Assembly: GCA_022826515.1 (NCBI GenBank)
Contig: JAJDUT010000057.1
Location: forward strand, 1 to 64,000
Reading direction: 5' to 3'
DNA from: Candidatus Latescibacterota bacterium
GTDB lineage: Bacteria > Latescibacterota > UBA2968 > UBA8231
DNA: 64,000 bases
Every line of letters starts with the position of its first letter. Position 1 is the stretch's first letter. The notes below the pieces were generated by a model. It was not told the origin of the DNA and did no database searches. It saw only the letters and a program-made list of their open reading frames with translations. Below are positions 28,039 to 36,138 of this stretch, piece after piece. Both the position numbers and the translations under genes were made by a program.

Positions 28039-28497
28039 ATGGCAGCACGACAAAGAGCCTACTTGGATGCTTCTGTCCCGAGCGCCTATCACGACGAAAG
28101 AGCTCCTGATCGGCAACGGCTGACCCAGGAATTCTGGTCTGGACGGCTCTTGGAATTTGAAGCTGTGATTTCTGAGGTCGTCCTGCAAGAGATTCTGGAC
28201 ACACCTGCTATCGAGAAACGACAGCTTCTCAAGAATCTGATTGATGACTTTACCGTTCTCGACTTCAATGATGAAGCCGGAAGACTGAGCAGTGAATTCA
28301 TGCGGAGAGGAATCTTTCCAGATCGGTACGTCGCTGACGCTCAGCATGTAGCAATCGCCGTAGTGAACAGAGTCGATTATCTATGCAGTTGGAACTTCAC
28401 ACAACTTGTGAAAGTCTCAACCCGTCGAGAAGTAAACCTAGTAAACTCTCTGATGGGATATGGGCAAGTTGAGATCATTGCTCCACCAGAGCTATAG
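28039..28497 (+). CDS. PIN-domain protein, probable VapC-like RNase toxin
   Basis: 152 residues. The N-terminal strand RAYLDASVPSAY carries the first metal Asp, VISEVVLQEIL the conserved Glu, and DAQHVAIAVVNRVDYLCSWN the later acidic residues and the strand of PIN nucleases. VapC-type PIN toxins cut tRNA or rRNA. The gene order is toxin first: a 58-residue gene follows 9 bases later, and could be the antitoxin. The 208-base spacer before it (27831-28038) is AT-rich and holds no other gene that I can see. Base composition here is visibly less GC-rich than in the flanking enzymes, which fits horizontal transfer (inference). Confidence 0.75.
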   Translation: MAARQRAYLDASVPSAYHDERAPDRQRLTQEFWSGRLLEFEAVISEVVLQEILDTPAIEKRQLLKNLIDDFTVLDFNDEAGRLSSEFMRRGIFPDRYVADAQHVAIAVVNRVDYLCSWNFTQLVKVSTRREVNLVNSLMGYGQVEIIAPPEL

Positions 28498-28506
28498 GAG
28501 TTACCA

Positions 28507-28683
28507 ATGAGCAAGTTGACAAATGCTGAGCGGGAGAGAATCCGAGAAGAAGTGCGGGCAGAATTCCCGCACGACGAAATGATGCAGGAAATTCATTTCG
28601 TACAGCAGGTGCACTATCTCGAAACAAAGGATCTGCGTCCAGAGGATCAGATTCGCTACTTCAAGAGATCTCGCCAAAAGTAA
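28507..28683 (+). CDS. Small protein, probable partner of the PIN toxin
   Basis: 58 residues: MSKLTNAERERIREEVRAEF, then a helical, charged middle and a basic end (RYFKRSRQK). The start ATG has AGGAG overlapping the PIN gene's stop codon, so it is translated from the same message. No named family is recognised. Its size, charge and tight coupling suggest an antitoxin in reversed gene order, but there is no direct evidence. Confidence 0.6.
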   Translation: MSKLTNAERERIREEVRAEFPHDEMMQEIHFVQQVHYLETKDLRPEDQIRYFKRSRQK

Positions 28684-28694
28684 ACGATGTGCCG

Positions 28695-28742
28695 TCACTC
28701 ACCGACCATAGCGGCGGTGAGACGATCCAAGGGATGTAGGCC
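28695..28742 (-). pseudogene. Relic of the 3' end of a DUF1028 gene
   Basis: Read on the minus strand this stretch ends DRLTAAMVGE-stop, against DRLTAAMIGE-stop at the end of the intact DUF1028 gene (29766). Over 34 bases (28695-28728 against 29766-29799) 28 match, and all six differences are transitions, nearly all at third codon positions. So it diverged while coding. Only the last codons remain, between the beta-propeller hydrolase stop and the small gene at 28507. Confidence 0.7.
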
Positions 28743-28767
28743 CTGTCGCCAGCAAACCCTCAACCAT

Positions 28768-29769
28768 CTATTTTTCGCAGACGGCGACGCCGATGTGGCG
28801 GTAAATACCGTCTTGGTCAACCTGTATTGTGCCGTCTCCCGCTCCGTAGATATTGCCTTGGTCGCGGGCCGAGTAATAGAGCAAATAGCGGTCGCCGTCT
28901 GCGAGGACGCACGGCGTTGAGGTGTAGCGACCGTCAAAGTGATCGGGATGGCGCGTGGCCGGAAAGGCCGAGCGCTCAAAGTGGTGCGTCCAGTGCAGAC
29001 CGTCGGCCGAGGTCGAGGCATAAATTTCGAAAATGCCGTCCGCCACATGACAGCCGTACCACATGGTGTAGGTGCCGTTGTTTTCTAGGACATAGGGATA
29101 GACGACGCTCCTGTGGGTCTCATTGGCCACGACCGCTGGTTCTGCATCGCGGCTCCAGTGCAGACCGTCGGCCGAGGTAAAGCGGTAGATGTGGCGGGCC
29201 ATGGCGCGAAAATCGTCGTCCGCCGCTGGCGCAGAATTCATCCACATGCGATAGCGGGCCGGGCCATCCTTGAGCACACAGGGGCGACGACCGCTCGGGT
29301 AGAGTGGCTCGGGATGAACTTCCCAGCGCCGGCCATCCGGGCTGGTGGCATAACCAAGCATCTGCCGCATAAGAGGGCCTTTGCTGGTGGTACCGAGGCG
29401 CTGGCTCATCACGAACCACATCTTGTACAGACCCTCATCGGCATCAAAGAGGACGTGCGGTGTCTGCCACGCTTGGCCCACGGGGGTCTCGCCCGTGCGC
29501 AGAATGGGGTTGTCGGAAAAGGCCGTCCAATGCAGGCCGTCCTCCGATTCGGCATAGCCCAAATCCATGTCGTTGTTGCGCGTGGCACTACTGTTGCCCA
29601 GATACCACATCTCGTACTGGCCATCGACCTTGATCACCGTGGGATTGTAGAGCGTCACCCGGCACCAAGTCTGCTCTGTCGTCATAGTCGAGAGCACGGG
29701 CTGAGACGACCGCTGCCAAGCTAATTCGTTGAGAAATGCATCCACCATCTTACCACCCAGAATCGTCAC
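28768..29769 (-). CDS. Five-bladed beta-propeller glycoside-hydrolase-like protein (GH32/43/68-type fold)
   Basis: 333 residues from GTG 29769, which overlaps the DUF1028 stop as GTGA; ATG 29748 is an alternative. Repeated blade motifs are plain: VDGQYEMWYLG, ESEDGLHWTAFSDNPIL, YKMWFVMS, SPDGRRWE, YRMWMNSA, SADGLHWSRD, YTMWYGCH, STSADGLHWTHH, RYLLYYSARD. These are the hallmarks of exo-acting propeller hydrolases and phosphorylases and of uncharacterised 'glycosyl hydrolase' relatives. No signal peptide is seen, so it is likely cytoplasmic. It is translationally coupled to DUF1028. Substrate and catalytic acids cannot be fixed from sequence alone. Confidence 0.75.
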   Translation of the reverse strand: MTILGGKMVDAFLNELAWQRSSQPVLSTMTTEQTWCRVTLYNPTVIKVDGQYEMWYLGNSSATRNNDMDLGYAESEDGLHWTAFSDNPILRTGETPVGQAWQTPHVLFDADEGLYKMWFVMSQRLGTTSKGPLMRQMLGYATSPDGRRWEVHPEPLYPSGRRPCVLKDGPARYRMWMNSAPAADDDFRAMARHIYRFTSADGLHWSRDAEPAVVANETHRSVVYPYVLENNGTYTMWYGCHVADGIFEIYASTSADGLHWTHHFERSAFPATRHPDHFDGRYTSTPCVLADGDRYLLYYSARDQGNIYGAGDGTIQVDQDGIYRHIGVAVCEK

Positions 29770-30758
29770 TCGCCGATCATAGCAGCAGTAAGACGATCTA
29801 TGAGCGCATCATCGGCTGGCAACAGACCAGAGGCCGGCAAACGCCGCAGCAAGTCGGCCCAGCGGTCATACTGTGCCTGTGCCCGCTGCAGATAGGGCAC
29901 CGCTTCCTCCTCGCGTCCCTCAGAAGCCAAGGTCACACCCACCCAGAACGGAGCCTCGCCACCCGTTGCCTCATCGGGCACCAGTTCGGTCGCGGCGCGG
30001 TAGGCATCCATAGCCGCCTCCATGTCCCCTGCAGTCACCCATTCGTCGCCCTCGTTGAGCTTGTGGTAAGCCCGCGCCAGACGCACTAAGCGGCGCAGTT
30101 CCCCCACCGGCTCGGGATGGTCTTCCACACGCAGATCGAACACGCGATCAACCCACGGCCTACCCGTATCCTCGGCGGAGACCACGAGAATGGCCGCCGA
30201 CTGCCGGCCGCGCAGGTCGCCCCCCTCGGCCTCAGCGACCTCCAAAGCCACGAGCAGCCGCTCGGCCAAATCGCCTTCGGCATTTTCATAGGCTTGCGCC
30301 ATAGCCGGCCACACGCTGTCTCGGTCCATCAGATTCGCCTGAACGCTGTACTGGGCACCGGTCTGATGGCCAGCAGCAGCAATGGCCCGCTCGCCCGTGT
30401 GGACGGCCACGTTCCCCTCGGCATCGACCATGGCCACTTGCCGCACTCCAGCGTCGGCATCCCCCGCTAGCAGAGCGGTGAGCGCCGCCGAAGCCGTCTT
30501 GCCCATGGCCATCAATTCGAGACCAAGCGGACCGTAAGCCGGATCAACAAGAGATTGAGTAGCCACAGCGCCAACGCCAGGACGAGCCCAAGGAACAATG
30601 GGCCCCACGGAAAACCAGTGGGACTGAACGGCCACGCCGAGCTGACCGGTAAGAGAGTCGCGAGCGACGATGGAATAAGTGGCCACAGGTCGCCGCCAGT
30701 CGGCTGCGTCGGCCGCGACTAGCTGTGCCGTGACGAGAATTAGGATGAGTAGGCGCAT
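29766..30758 (-). CDS. DUF1028 family exported protein
   Basis: 330 residues from ATG 30758 (GGAGGA upstream), with a signal peptide MRLLILILVTAQLVAADA. The DUF1028 (Ntn-hydrolase-like) core is clear: ATYSIVARDSLTGQLGVAVQ, SHWFSVGPIVPWARPGVGAV, ATQSLVDPAYGP and RGRQSAAILVVSAE. The C-terminal 90 residues contain a TPR-like or helical end (GVTLASEGREEEAVPYLQRA). The biochemical role of DUF1028 is unknown; members are often next to peptide or amino-acid utilisation genes. It is the first gene of a two-gene operon with the propeller protein. A relic of another copy's 3' end lies beyond that gene. Confidence 0.85.
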   Translation of the reverse strand: MRLLILILVTAQLVAADAADWRRPVATYSIVARDSLTGQLGVAVQSHWFSVGPIVPWARPGVGAVATQSLVDPAYGPLGLELMAMGKTASAALTALLAGDADAGVRQVAMVDAEGNVAVHTGERAIAAAGHQTGAQYSVQANLMDRDSVWPAMAQAYENAEGDLAERLLVALEVAEAEGGDLRGRQSAAILVVSAEDTGRPWVDRVFDLRVEDHPEPVGELRRLVRLARAYHKLNEGDEWVTAGDMEAAMDAYRAATELVPDEATGGEAPFWVGVTLASEGREEEAVPYLQRAQAQYDRWADLLRRLPASGLLPADDALIDRLTAAMIGE

Positions 30759-30835
30759 GATTCCTCCAAGCGTCAGCGGATATAGCAATCCGCATGATTT
30801 GAACGTTCTAATGTGGATCGTCTCGTGTATCCTAT

Positions 30836-30864
30836 TCTGCGTCTATCTGCGTCCATCTGCGGAT
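30836..30864. repeat. Dispersed repeat, TCTGCGTCCATC type
   Basis: TTCTGCGTCTATCTGCGTCCATCTGCGGA: tandem variants of a TCTGCGTNNATC unit. It is the same family as the element in 9122-9146 (opposite orientation). It is intergenic here, between the DUF1028 gene and the convergent double PhyH gene end. Confidence 0.6.
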
Positions 30865-30884
30865 CACCTTGCACACGATGTGGT

Positions 30885-32636
30885 CTATCGCTCTTTCTTG
30901 TCCTTTGCCAACGGCTCAGTCGGTGCTTCCTTGCTGTAGAGCGACGATCCCCGCTCGTACGACACGCTCACCTCGCCATTGGCCACGTCCAGACGCGGCA
31001 CGTTGTTGTTAAACACATCGCGGTCCGGGCCGCGCATCACTGCCAACTGGGCGTCGCTCATCCCCTCGACCAATTCGCCCCAGCGGTTTTCCGGGTGGGC
31101 CATCTCGCCGCCGCTGCGGTTGAAGTTGCGCGACGAATACTTGATCAGGATACCCCGCCGCGCAATCTCGCTCTTCCAAGCCAACGCTCCGTGCGTCGTG
31201 CCGCCGTCGCCAAAGAACAGCACGTCGCCGGCCTGCATCTCGACGTGTTTGACCAGCCCCATATCGTGGTCGCAAGTTCTCACCCCGGGAGGCATTTTGT
31301 AGTACGCCTTGTGGCTGCCCGGCACGCAGGCAAAACCCCCGTCGCCCGCCCGCACGTCCCTGAGTTGCCAAGTCACAGTAATCGCCTCGCAATAGCTGCG
31401 GCCATTGTGGTACACATAGCCACGACCGGGGTTGAGCGGCTCGTTAGCGTCGTGCAGCGCGTGTCCGCTAGTTCCCTTGACCGAGACAAAACCCGTCGCG
31501 CCGCCCATCCGCCCACCGCTGCCGCCCATCCAATTCAGCCGGTGCTCGACCGCCGGATGAGCGACCATCCGCCGGAACGGTTCGCAATAGGGCTGGGGCA
31601 GTTCCAGCAGTCCGTTCAACAAGGGCCGCCCAGTTCCCGCCAGACTTTTGGACCCCCGCGCCAACTCTTCACCGACTTGGATCCGATCCTCAAAGCGATC
31701 AACCGCCTCGTTGGCCGCGGCCAACCACTCCTCGTCCATCACGCCGCGCAAAACCAGATAGCCATTGAGGTCCCAAAAGTAAAATTCCCGGCAGTCAATG
31801 TCGCTGTTGGGATCCACTTTCAAAAGCGACGGGTGAAAACCCCCAGACTCCATCCGCGTCGTCTTACCATCGGTCACAATCGTCGGCGGTGGAGTCGTGG
31901 CTTGATAGCCCGGCTTGTAGAGCGAGGCCCGCTGCACCTCACTCAATTCAGCGTGCCACTCCGGGCGCGGCTCCGCTTCGGTCTTCGGCCCCGTCCCCGC
32001 GCTGCGGATCACGCCGCGTCCCACGAATTCGTAACTCAACAGCCGCTGCCGTCCTTTCCCTTGCCACGGCCGCATCCCCTGCACAGTCGCCAGCGCCACG
32101 ATCAGCAAATCCCCCGCCTTGAGCGCCGGCTGCAAGGTAAGCCCCATATCGTCGGCCCCTGTCGCCACTTCCTCTGGCGTCGCCACATTGCCCTTGTGAC
32201 TGCACGGCACCAACACAAAGCCGCCGTCCCCCTCCTCCACATCCTCCAGCGCCCACAGTACCCGCACCCCCTCGCTGAAGCGGCGTCCATTCTGGAAGTA
32301 GTACGCAATGGCGGGGTCCCGAGGCTCATTACCGCCAACTAGCGGCGCACTCGTGTCGCAGGTCTCCTCGCACCAAACTTCCGGGGCGCAGTCGAGGATA
32401 AACCCCTGGCCGACGAGTTGGTTGAGATACCACACCAACGCCGGATGCACCAGCAAGTCGCGGAACGGCTCCCGCGCCTTCCCCGGCCAACCCAGCATCC
32501 CCTCCATCGCCCCCACGGCGTCGATCTCCCTATTGAGCCGCTCGACCTCCGGCCGAGTCAATGTCCCCGGCACGTGCAAATACCCAGCCACGTCAAAACA
32601 GTAATTCTCTTCGTTGGTCATCACTTCGCGGTCCAT
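30885..32636 (-). CDS. Double-domain PhyH-like protein with a degenerate N-terminal domain
   Basis: 583 residues from ATG 32636 (AGGAGG upstream). Two homologous PhyH halves, about 10-215 and 283-505, share the block G..Y..NGR....(V/I)..W.L.DV..GDGGF..VP.SHK. In the C-terminal half the metal-site histidines are present (GHALHDANEP, H395; GTTHGALAWK, H482; R494 nearby). In the N-terminal half the same places read PLVGGNEP (V100) and ATVQGMRPWQ (Q186), so both histidines are lost and that domain is probably a non-catalytic partner. It is cytoplasmic. Length is about twice the family norm, through internal duplication and fusion. The neighbours are a TA pair upstream and DUF1028 downstream. Substrate unknown. 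Confidence 0.8.
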   Translation of the reverse strand: MDREVMTNEENYCFDVAGYLHVPGTLTRPEVERLNREIDAVGAMEGMLGWPGKAREPFRDLLVHPALVWYLNQLVGQGFILDCAPEVWCEETCDTSAPLVGGNEPRDPAIAYYFQNGRRFSEGVRVLWALEDVEEGDGGFVLVPCSHKGNVATPEEVATGADDMGLTLQPALKAGDLLIVALATVQGMRPWQGKGRQRLLSYEFVGRGVIRSAGTGPKTEAEPRPEWHAELSEVQRASLYKPGYQATTPPPTIVTDGKTTRMESGGFHPSLLKVDPNSDIDCREFYFWDLNGYLVLRGVMDEEWLAAANEAVDRFEDRIQVGEELARGSKSLAGTGRPLLNGLLELPQPYCEPFRRMVAHPAVEHRLNWMGGSGGRMGGATGFVSVKGTSGHALHDANEPLNPGRGYVYHNGRSYCEAITVTWQLRDVRAGDGGFACVPGSHKAYYKMPPGVRTCDHDMGLVKHVEMQAGDVLFFGDGGTTHGALAWKSEIARRGILIKYSSRNFNRSGGEMAHPENRWGELVEGMSDAQLAVMRGPDRDVFNNNVPRLDVANGEVSVSYERGSSLYSKEAPTEPLAKDKKER

Positions 32637-32664
32637 TGGACACCTCCTTTGTCCGGTGTGGTGT

Positions 32665-32970
32665 TTAGGCTGCCACGGAATCGCTGACCTCAACCGCAAG
32701 GCGTAAGCCCAACTCGCGCAGAACCGCGGTCAAACTTAAGAGTTGGGGATTACCCTGGTCGGACAGCATTCGATACATCGACTCGCGGTTGAGCTGAGCG
32801 CCCTCTGCGAGTCGCTTCATGCCGTGGGCTTCGGCTACATCGCGCAGCGCAAGGAGGAACACATCAGGGGAGCCATCCTCAAGAGCAGCAGTCAAATACG
32901 CAGCCGCTTCGCTGGGATCTCTGAGATCCTCAAGTAGCCCTTCTTTATACGGGCGAGATGCTTTGCTCAT
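32665..32970 (-). CDS. Antitoxin, HI1420/HigA-like HTH protein
   Basis: 101 residues, typical of the 'probable addiction module antidote' family: it starts MSKASRPYKEGLLEDLRDPS, and has LTAALEDGSPDVFLLALRDV before the helix-turn-helix AEGAQLNRESMYRMLSDQGN. It overlaps the toxin gene as ATGA (32967-32970), giving the toxin-first order usual for this type. Together with the inverted repeat at 33314-33331 it should repress its own promoter. The module ends 28 bases before the double PhyH gene on the same strand, so read-through into that gene is possible. Confidence 0.88.
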   Translation of the reverse strand: MSKASRPYKEGLLEDLRDPSEAAAYLTAALEDGSPDVFLLALRDVAEAHGMKRLAEGAQLNRESMYRMLSDQGNPQLLSLTAVLRELGLRLAVEVSDSVAA

Positions 32971-33305
32971 AATGACCTTCTTCTATAGTCGCGCCAGAAA
33001 ATCCGCGCCTGTTCAATGTCCCGTGACTGGGTTCTTTTAGTACCGCCGCAAAGCAACAACACAAGGCGGTCACCTGCCCGACCGAAATAGACCCGGTAAC
33101 CGGGACCGTGGTCGATGCGTAGCTCGTGCAGACCACCACCGAGCGAGTTGGTGTCGCCGAAGTTTCCCAATCGTAACCGCGCCAGTCGAGTGCGAATGCG
33201 GGCCCTAGCAGTACGATCCTTCAAGTTGCGAATCCATTCCGAGAAGGGCGACCGACCTTCTTCTGTCTGATATACCTCGACCTCGTGTGATACTGCCTCT
33301 GACAT
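32967..33305 (-). CDS. Toxin, HI1419/Gp49-type RelE/ParE-superfamily protein
   Basis: 112 residues. The signature of the Gp49/HI1419 group is present: a VYQTEEGRSPFSEWIRNLKD N-terminus, RIRTRLARLRLGNFGDTNSLG, then ELRIDHGPGYRVYFGRAGD and LVLLLCGGTKRTQ. Relatives are RelE-fold mRNA interferases. It starts at ATG 33305 with weak upstream ribosome site features; GAAAAG is nearby. It is the first gene of the toxin-antitoxin operon, with the antitoxin overlapping its end. Confidence 0.88.
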   Translation of the reverse strand: MSEAVSHEVEVYQTEEGRSPFSEWIRNLKDRTARARIRTRLARLRLGNFGDTNSLGGGLHELRIDHGPGYRVYFGRAGDRLVLLLCGGTKRTQSRDIEQARIFWRDYRRRSL

Positions 33306-33313
33306 GAGAAAAG

Positions 33314-33331
33314 TGTAGCCGAAAAGCTACA
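33314..33331. promoter_or_regulatory. Inverted repeat upstream of the HI1419/HI1420-type module
   Basis: TGTAGC - CGAAAA - GCTACA: perfect 6-base arms 9 bases before the toxin start codon, in the right place for an autoregulatory operator bound by the HTH antitoxin. Confidence 0.5.
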
Positions 33332-33413
33332 ATGCCGCAAGGATAGCTAATAATTATGGACGCCCCCCTACCAACGCGATATATTGCCCTGCCCATCAAC
33401 AGGAGAACACGCC

Positions 33414-34757
33414 ATGGCTCTAACCCCTTGGATCCGCATCGGCCAGCCCTTAGAGGCGGTCATGTCCGACTACGAGCGCATCTTCGACGCCTGGGAACAA
33501 GGCGGCATCCGCGGCCTTGTCTTTGGCCGTCTGGTCTTTGCCGATGAGCAGGGCCAGAGTACCATCCCCGCATTCAAAGGCGATCCCGCGCCCTACCAAA
33601 AGCGCGGCCTCAAAGCCGAGCTGCGCGATGCCCCCCTACAACCCGACAAAGAAAAGCTCCTGCACGCCATGCTGGCCGACGCCAAAAAGCGCGGCTGGAC
33701 CGTGATGATCTTCGCGCCTGCCTCCGGCACCATTGCCGCCGAGGGCCTGCCGCTGGAGGAAGATCCCTACGGCACGCAGGCACACGCTGCGTCTTGGGAG
33801 GACATCTTCGCAGCTTTTCCAGAAGCCGACGGCGGCATTGTCGATGGCTGGACCGAGTCTCCCTACGAGCTGACGTATCACCACGGCAACGCGGTTTTCC
33901 GCCCGCTCAACGACGGCCAGCGCCGAGAAGCAACGGCTAGAGGCTACGACGCTGAACGCTTAGAACGGGGCCGCCAGCATTTGCACCAGCGCTTCCAGAG
34001 CTTCACGCCCGCCGAAGTGGACTATTATGGCGATTACGGCGTGCTCTCAGAGATGAACCTCTTCGACATCAACGAGGACGCGCTCTACTGGCTGCGCTGG
34101 CGACGCGAAGACGGCATCCGTCAAGGCCGCGAATTTCGCCAAGCCATCGACGAGCTGCCGCGTCAACTGCTGTTGGGCAACGGCCCGCGCTCGGCTGTGT
34201 TCTCCGGCATGACCGCGCTCGACTTCCACGCCTGGGGCCAGATCGTAGATTTGCTCTTGGTCAAACACTACTTCTGGCATCGCGGTTTCGACGGGATGTA
34301 CGGCACAGTTGCCCGCTGGATACAGCAGATTCAGGAGTGGAATCCGGTGTTGAGCGAGACACAGTGCTGGACGGTGCTCCGCGCTTGGCTCGGCATCCGC
34401 CTGCCCGAGGTGGAGTGTCTGGCCGACATGGAGTTGGGATTTCCGCAGGCGTTTTTCGACGAGGTGGTGCAGGAAGAAACGCGCCGCGCCATCGCCGCAG
34501 TCGGCGACCCGCAAAAAATCCTGCCTTGGGTCGATACCGGACGCATGCCTCACGGCGGCGATCCCATGACCTCCGGCGACCTCTACCGCATCCTCCAAGC
34601 CTCAGAAGAGGCCGGGCTACAGCGCTTCCTCTTCCACAATCACGCCCACCTGACCGCAGCCGAATGGGCGGTTATTTCCCGGATGTGCGGCACGGCGTGG
34701 GACGAAGATCCAGACGGCTACTGGCCCCCGGCAACGCCTAAACCCGGGACGTTTTAA
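33414..34757 (+). CDS. Conserved hypothetical protein, possible TIM-barrel sugar enzyme
   Basis: 447 residues from ATG 33414 (AGGAGA upstream, 33401-33406). Secondary structure looks alternating alpha/beta early: GIRGLVFGRLVF, WTVMIFAPASGTI, ADGGIVDGWTESPYEL. A helical C-terminal half carries conserved-looking AVFSGMTALDFHAWGQ and RFLFHNHAHLTAAEW. The first half recalls TIM-barrel hydrolase proteins in which a farthest strand faces acidic residues (DGWTESPYE), but I do not recognise the family. It is 16 bases upstream of a Gfo/Idh oxidoreductase, so both probably handle one carbohydrate (inference). No signal peptide. Confidence 0.6.
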   Translation: MALTPWIRIGQPLEAVMSDYERIFDAWEQGGIRGLVFGRLVFADEQGQSTIPAFKGDPAPYQKRGLKAELRDAPLQPDKEKLLHAMLADAKKRGWTVMIFAPASGTIAAEGLPLEEDPYGTQAHAASWEDIFAAFPEADGGIVDGWTESPYELTYHHGNAVFRPLNDGQRREATARGYDAERLERGRQHLHQRFQSFTPAEVDYYGDYGVLSEMNLFDINEDALYWLRWRREDGIRQGREFRQAIDELPRQLLLGNGPRSAVFSGMTALDFHAWGQIVDLLLVKHYFWHRGFDGMYGTVARWIQQIQEWNPVLSETQCWTVLRAWLGIRLPEVECLADMELGFPQAFFDEVVQEETRRAIAAVGDPQKILPWVDTGRMPHGGDPMTSGDLYRILQASEEAGLQRFLFHNHAHLTAAEWAVISRMCGTAWDEDPDGYWPPATPKPGTF

Positions 34758-34773
34758 TACACAGGATCAAACC

Positions 34774-36033
34774 ATGGCCAAAAAACGCACCAAACAACCT
34801 CCCATCCGCGTCGGCGTAGTCGGCGTCGGTCGCGGCCGCTCCTTCATGCAGGCGGCTGCGGCGACCGGCATGGAACTGGTCGCCATTTGCGACATTTGGG
34901 AAGAGCGCCTCACTGCAGAAGGCAAGGCGCTCAACGTGCTGACATTTGTCGATTACGACGAATTCCTCGGCTGCGACATGGACGCGGTCGTGCTGGCCAA
35001 CTACTTCCACCAGCACGCGCCCTTTGCCATCAAAGCGCTCAACGCCGGCAAACACGTAATGAGCGAGACCGCAGCCTGCCATACCTTGGGCGAAGGCGTG
35101 GCACTAGCGCGAGCGGTCGAGAAAAGCGGCAGAATTTACATGTTCGCCGAGAACTACCCCTACATGGTCTTCAACCAAGAGATGAAGCGGCTCTACCAAC
35201 AGGGCCGCGTCGGCGACTTCAAATACGGAGAGGGCGAGTACGTCCACCCCGACCCGCCCGAAGTGAAACTGGCGCGCAGTTGCGGCCGCGACCACTGGCG
35301 CAACTGGATCCCCGCCACGTACTACTGTACCCATTCCATCGCCCCAGTCATGTACATCACCGACACCCGGCCCGTAAAAGTAAACGGCTTTGTCATCCCC
35401 TTTGACTTCGCCGACTCCACCCAAACGCTGCACATGAACCGCAGTGACACCGCCGCAGTAATCATCTGTCGGATGGACAACGACGCAGTGATGAAGTCAC
35501 TGCACGGCGCGCTGCGCGGCCACGGCAACTACGTCCGCATCCACGGCAACAAGGGCGTGATGGAGAACTGCCGCCACGGCGACAAACAGCGGCTGCGCGT
35601 GTGGTACGAGCCGTGGGAAAAGCGCAAGAGCGATCCAGTTGAAACGGTGTACAGTCCCAACTTCCCCGTGCATCATGGCCTAGCGGCGCGCGCCGGCCAC
35701 GGCGGCGGCGACTTTTTCACCAGCTACCACTTTGCCGAGGCCATCCGCACCGGCGAGCAACCCTATCTCGACGTGTACCGCGGCATCGACATGAGCATCG
35801 CCGGAATCCAAGCGTGGCGTTCGGCACTGAACGACGCAGCACCAATGGAAATCCCCGACTTTCGCCGCGAGTCAGTGCGCAGAAAATATACCAAAGACGA
35901 CTGGTCTCCCGACCCCGAGCGCAAAAAGAAGGGGCAACCGCCGAGCAGTATTTTGGGTGCAATCGAACCGGACGCCGCAGCGAAAAAACTGGCGAGCAAA
36001 GTCTGGGCAGACCAAGGCTATCTGGGCGATTGA
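34774..36033 (+). CDS. Gfo/Idh/MocA family oxidoreductase
   Basis: 419 residues. The N-terminal Rossmann fold has VGVVGVGRGRSFMQAAA (NAD(P) loop) and the later strand GCDMDAVVLANYFHQHAPFA; the usual EKP position reads SETAACHT. The C-terminal sheet domain carries FTSYHFAEAIRTGEQPYLDV, where family members place substrate His/Asp residues. These enzymes oxidise or reduce sugars, inositols and sugar acids with NAD(P). It sits 16 bases after the hypothetical gene at 33414, evidently in one operon. The EKP-to-ETA change means the cofactor/substrate lysine is missing, so the chemistry may be atypical. Confidence 0.85.
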   Translation: MAKKRTKQPPIRVGVVGVGRGRSFMQAAAATGMELVAICDIWEERLTAEGKALNVLTFVDYDEFLGCDMDAVVLANYFHQHAPFAIKALNAGKHVMSETAACHTLGEGVALARAVEKSGRIYMFAENYPYMVFNQEMKRLYQQGRVGDFKYGEGEYVHPDPPEVKLARSCGRDHWRNWIPATYYCTHSIAPVMYITDTRPVKVNGFVIPFDFADSTQTLHMNRSDTAAVIICRMDNDAVMKSLHGALRGHGNYVRIHGNKGVMENCRHGDKQRLRVWYEPWEKRKSDPVETVYSPNFPVHHGLAARAGHGGGDFFTSYHFAEAIRTGEQPYLDVYRGIDMSIAGIQAWRSALNDAAPMEIPDFRRESVRRKYTKDDWSPDPERKKKGQPPSSILGAIEPDAAAKKLASKVWADQGYLGD

Positions 36034-36043
36034 TTCCGCTGCT

Positions 36044-36091
36044 CTACCGCCCGACTGCATCGTCGCCCTTGAAGCGATAGGAATGCGGCCA
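36044..36091 (-). pseudogene. Possible relic of a Gfo/Idh gene 3' end
   Basis: Minus-strand reading gives WPHSYRFKGDDAVGR-stop, against YPHPYRLRGGDVAGW near the end of the intact oxidoreductase at 36139-37230. At nucleotide level 22 of 29 bases match (36060-36088 region against the 36192-36220 region). A stop codon lies directly before it. The stretch is short, so chance similarity is possible. Confidence 0.4.
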
Positions 36092-36138
36092 TTACTGACA
36101 TTGTGCTGCCCGCGGCCGCGCAGAGTGGAAGTTTCCCC

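Noticed and set aside
30813..32342. A 509-codon open frame on the plus strand opposite the double PhyH gene
   Set aside because: Antisense shadow; the product is rich in R, H and P and resembles no protein, while the minus strand has full domain motifs.
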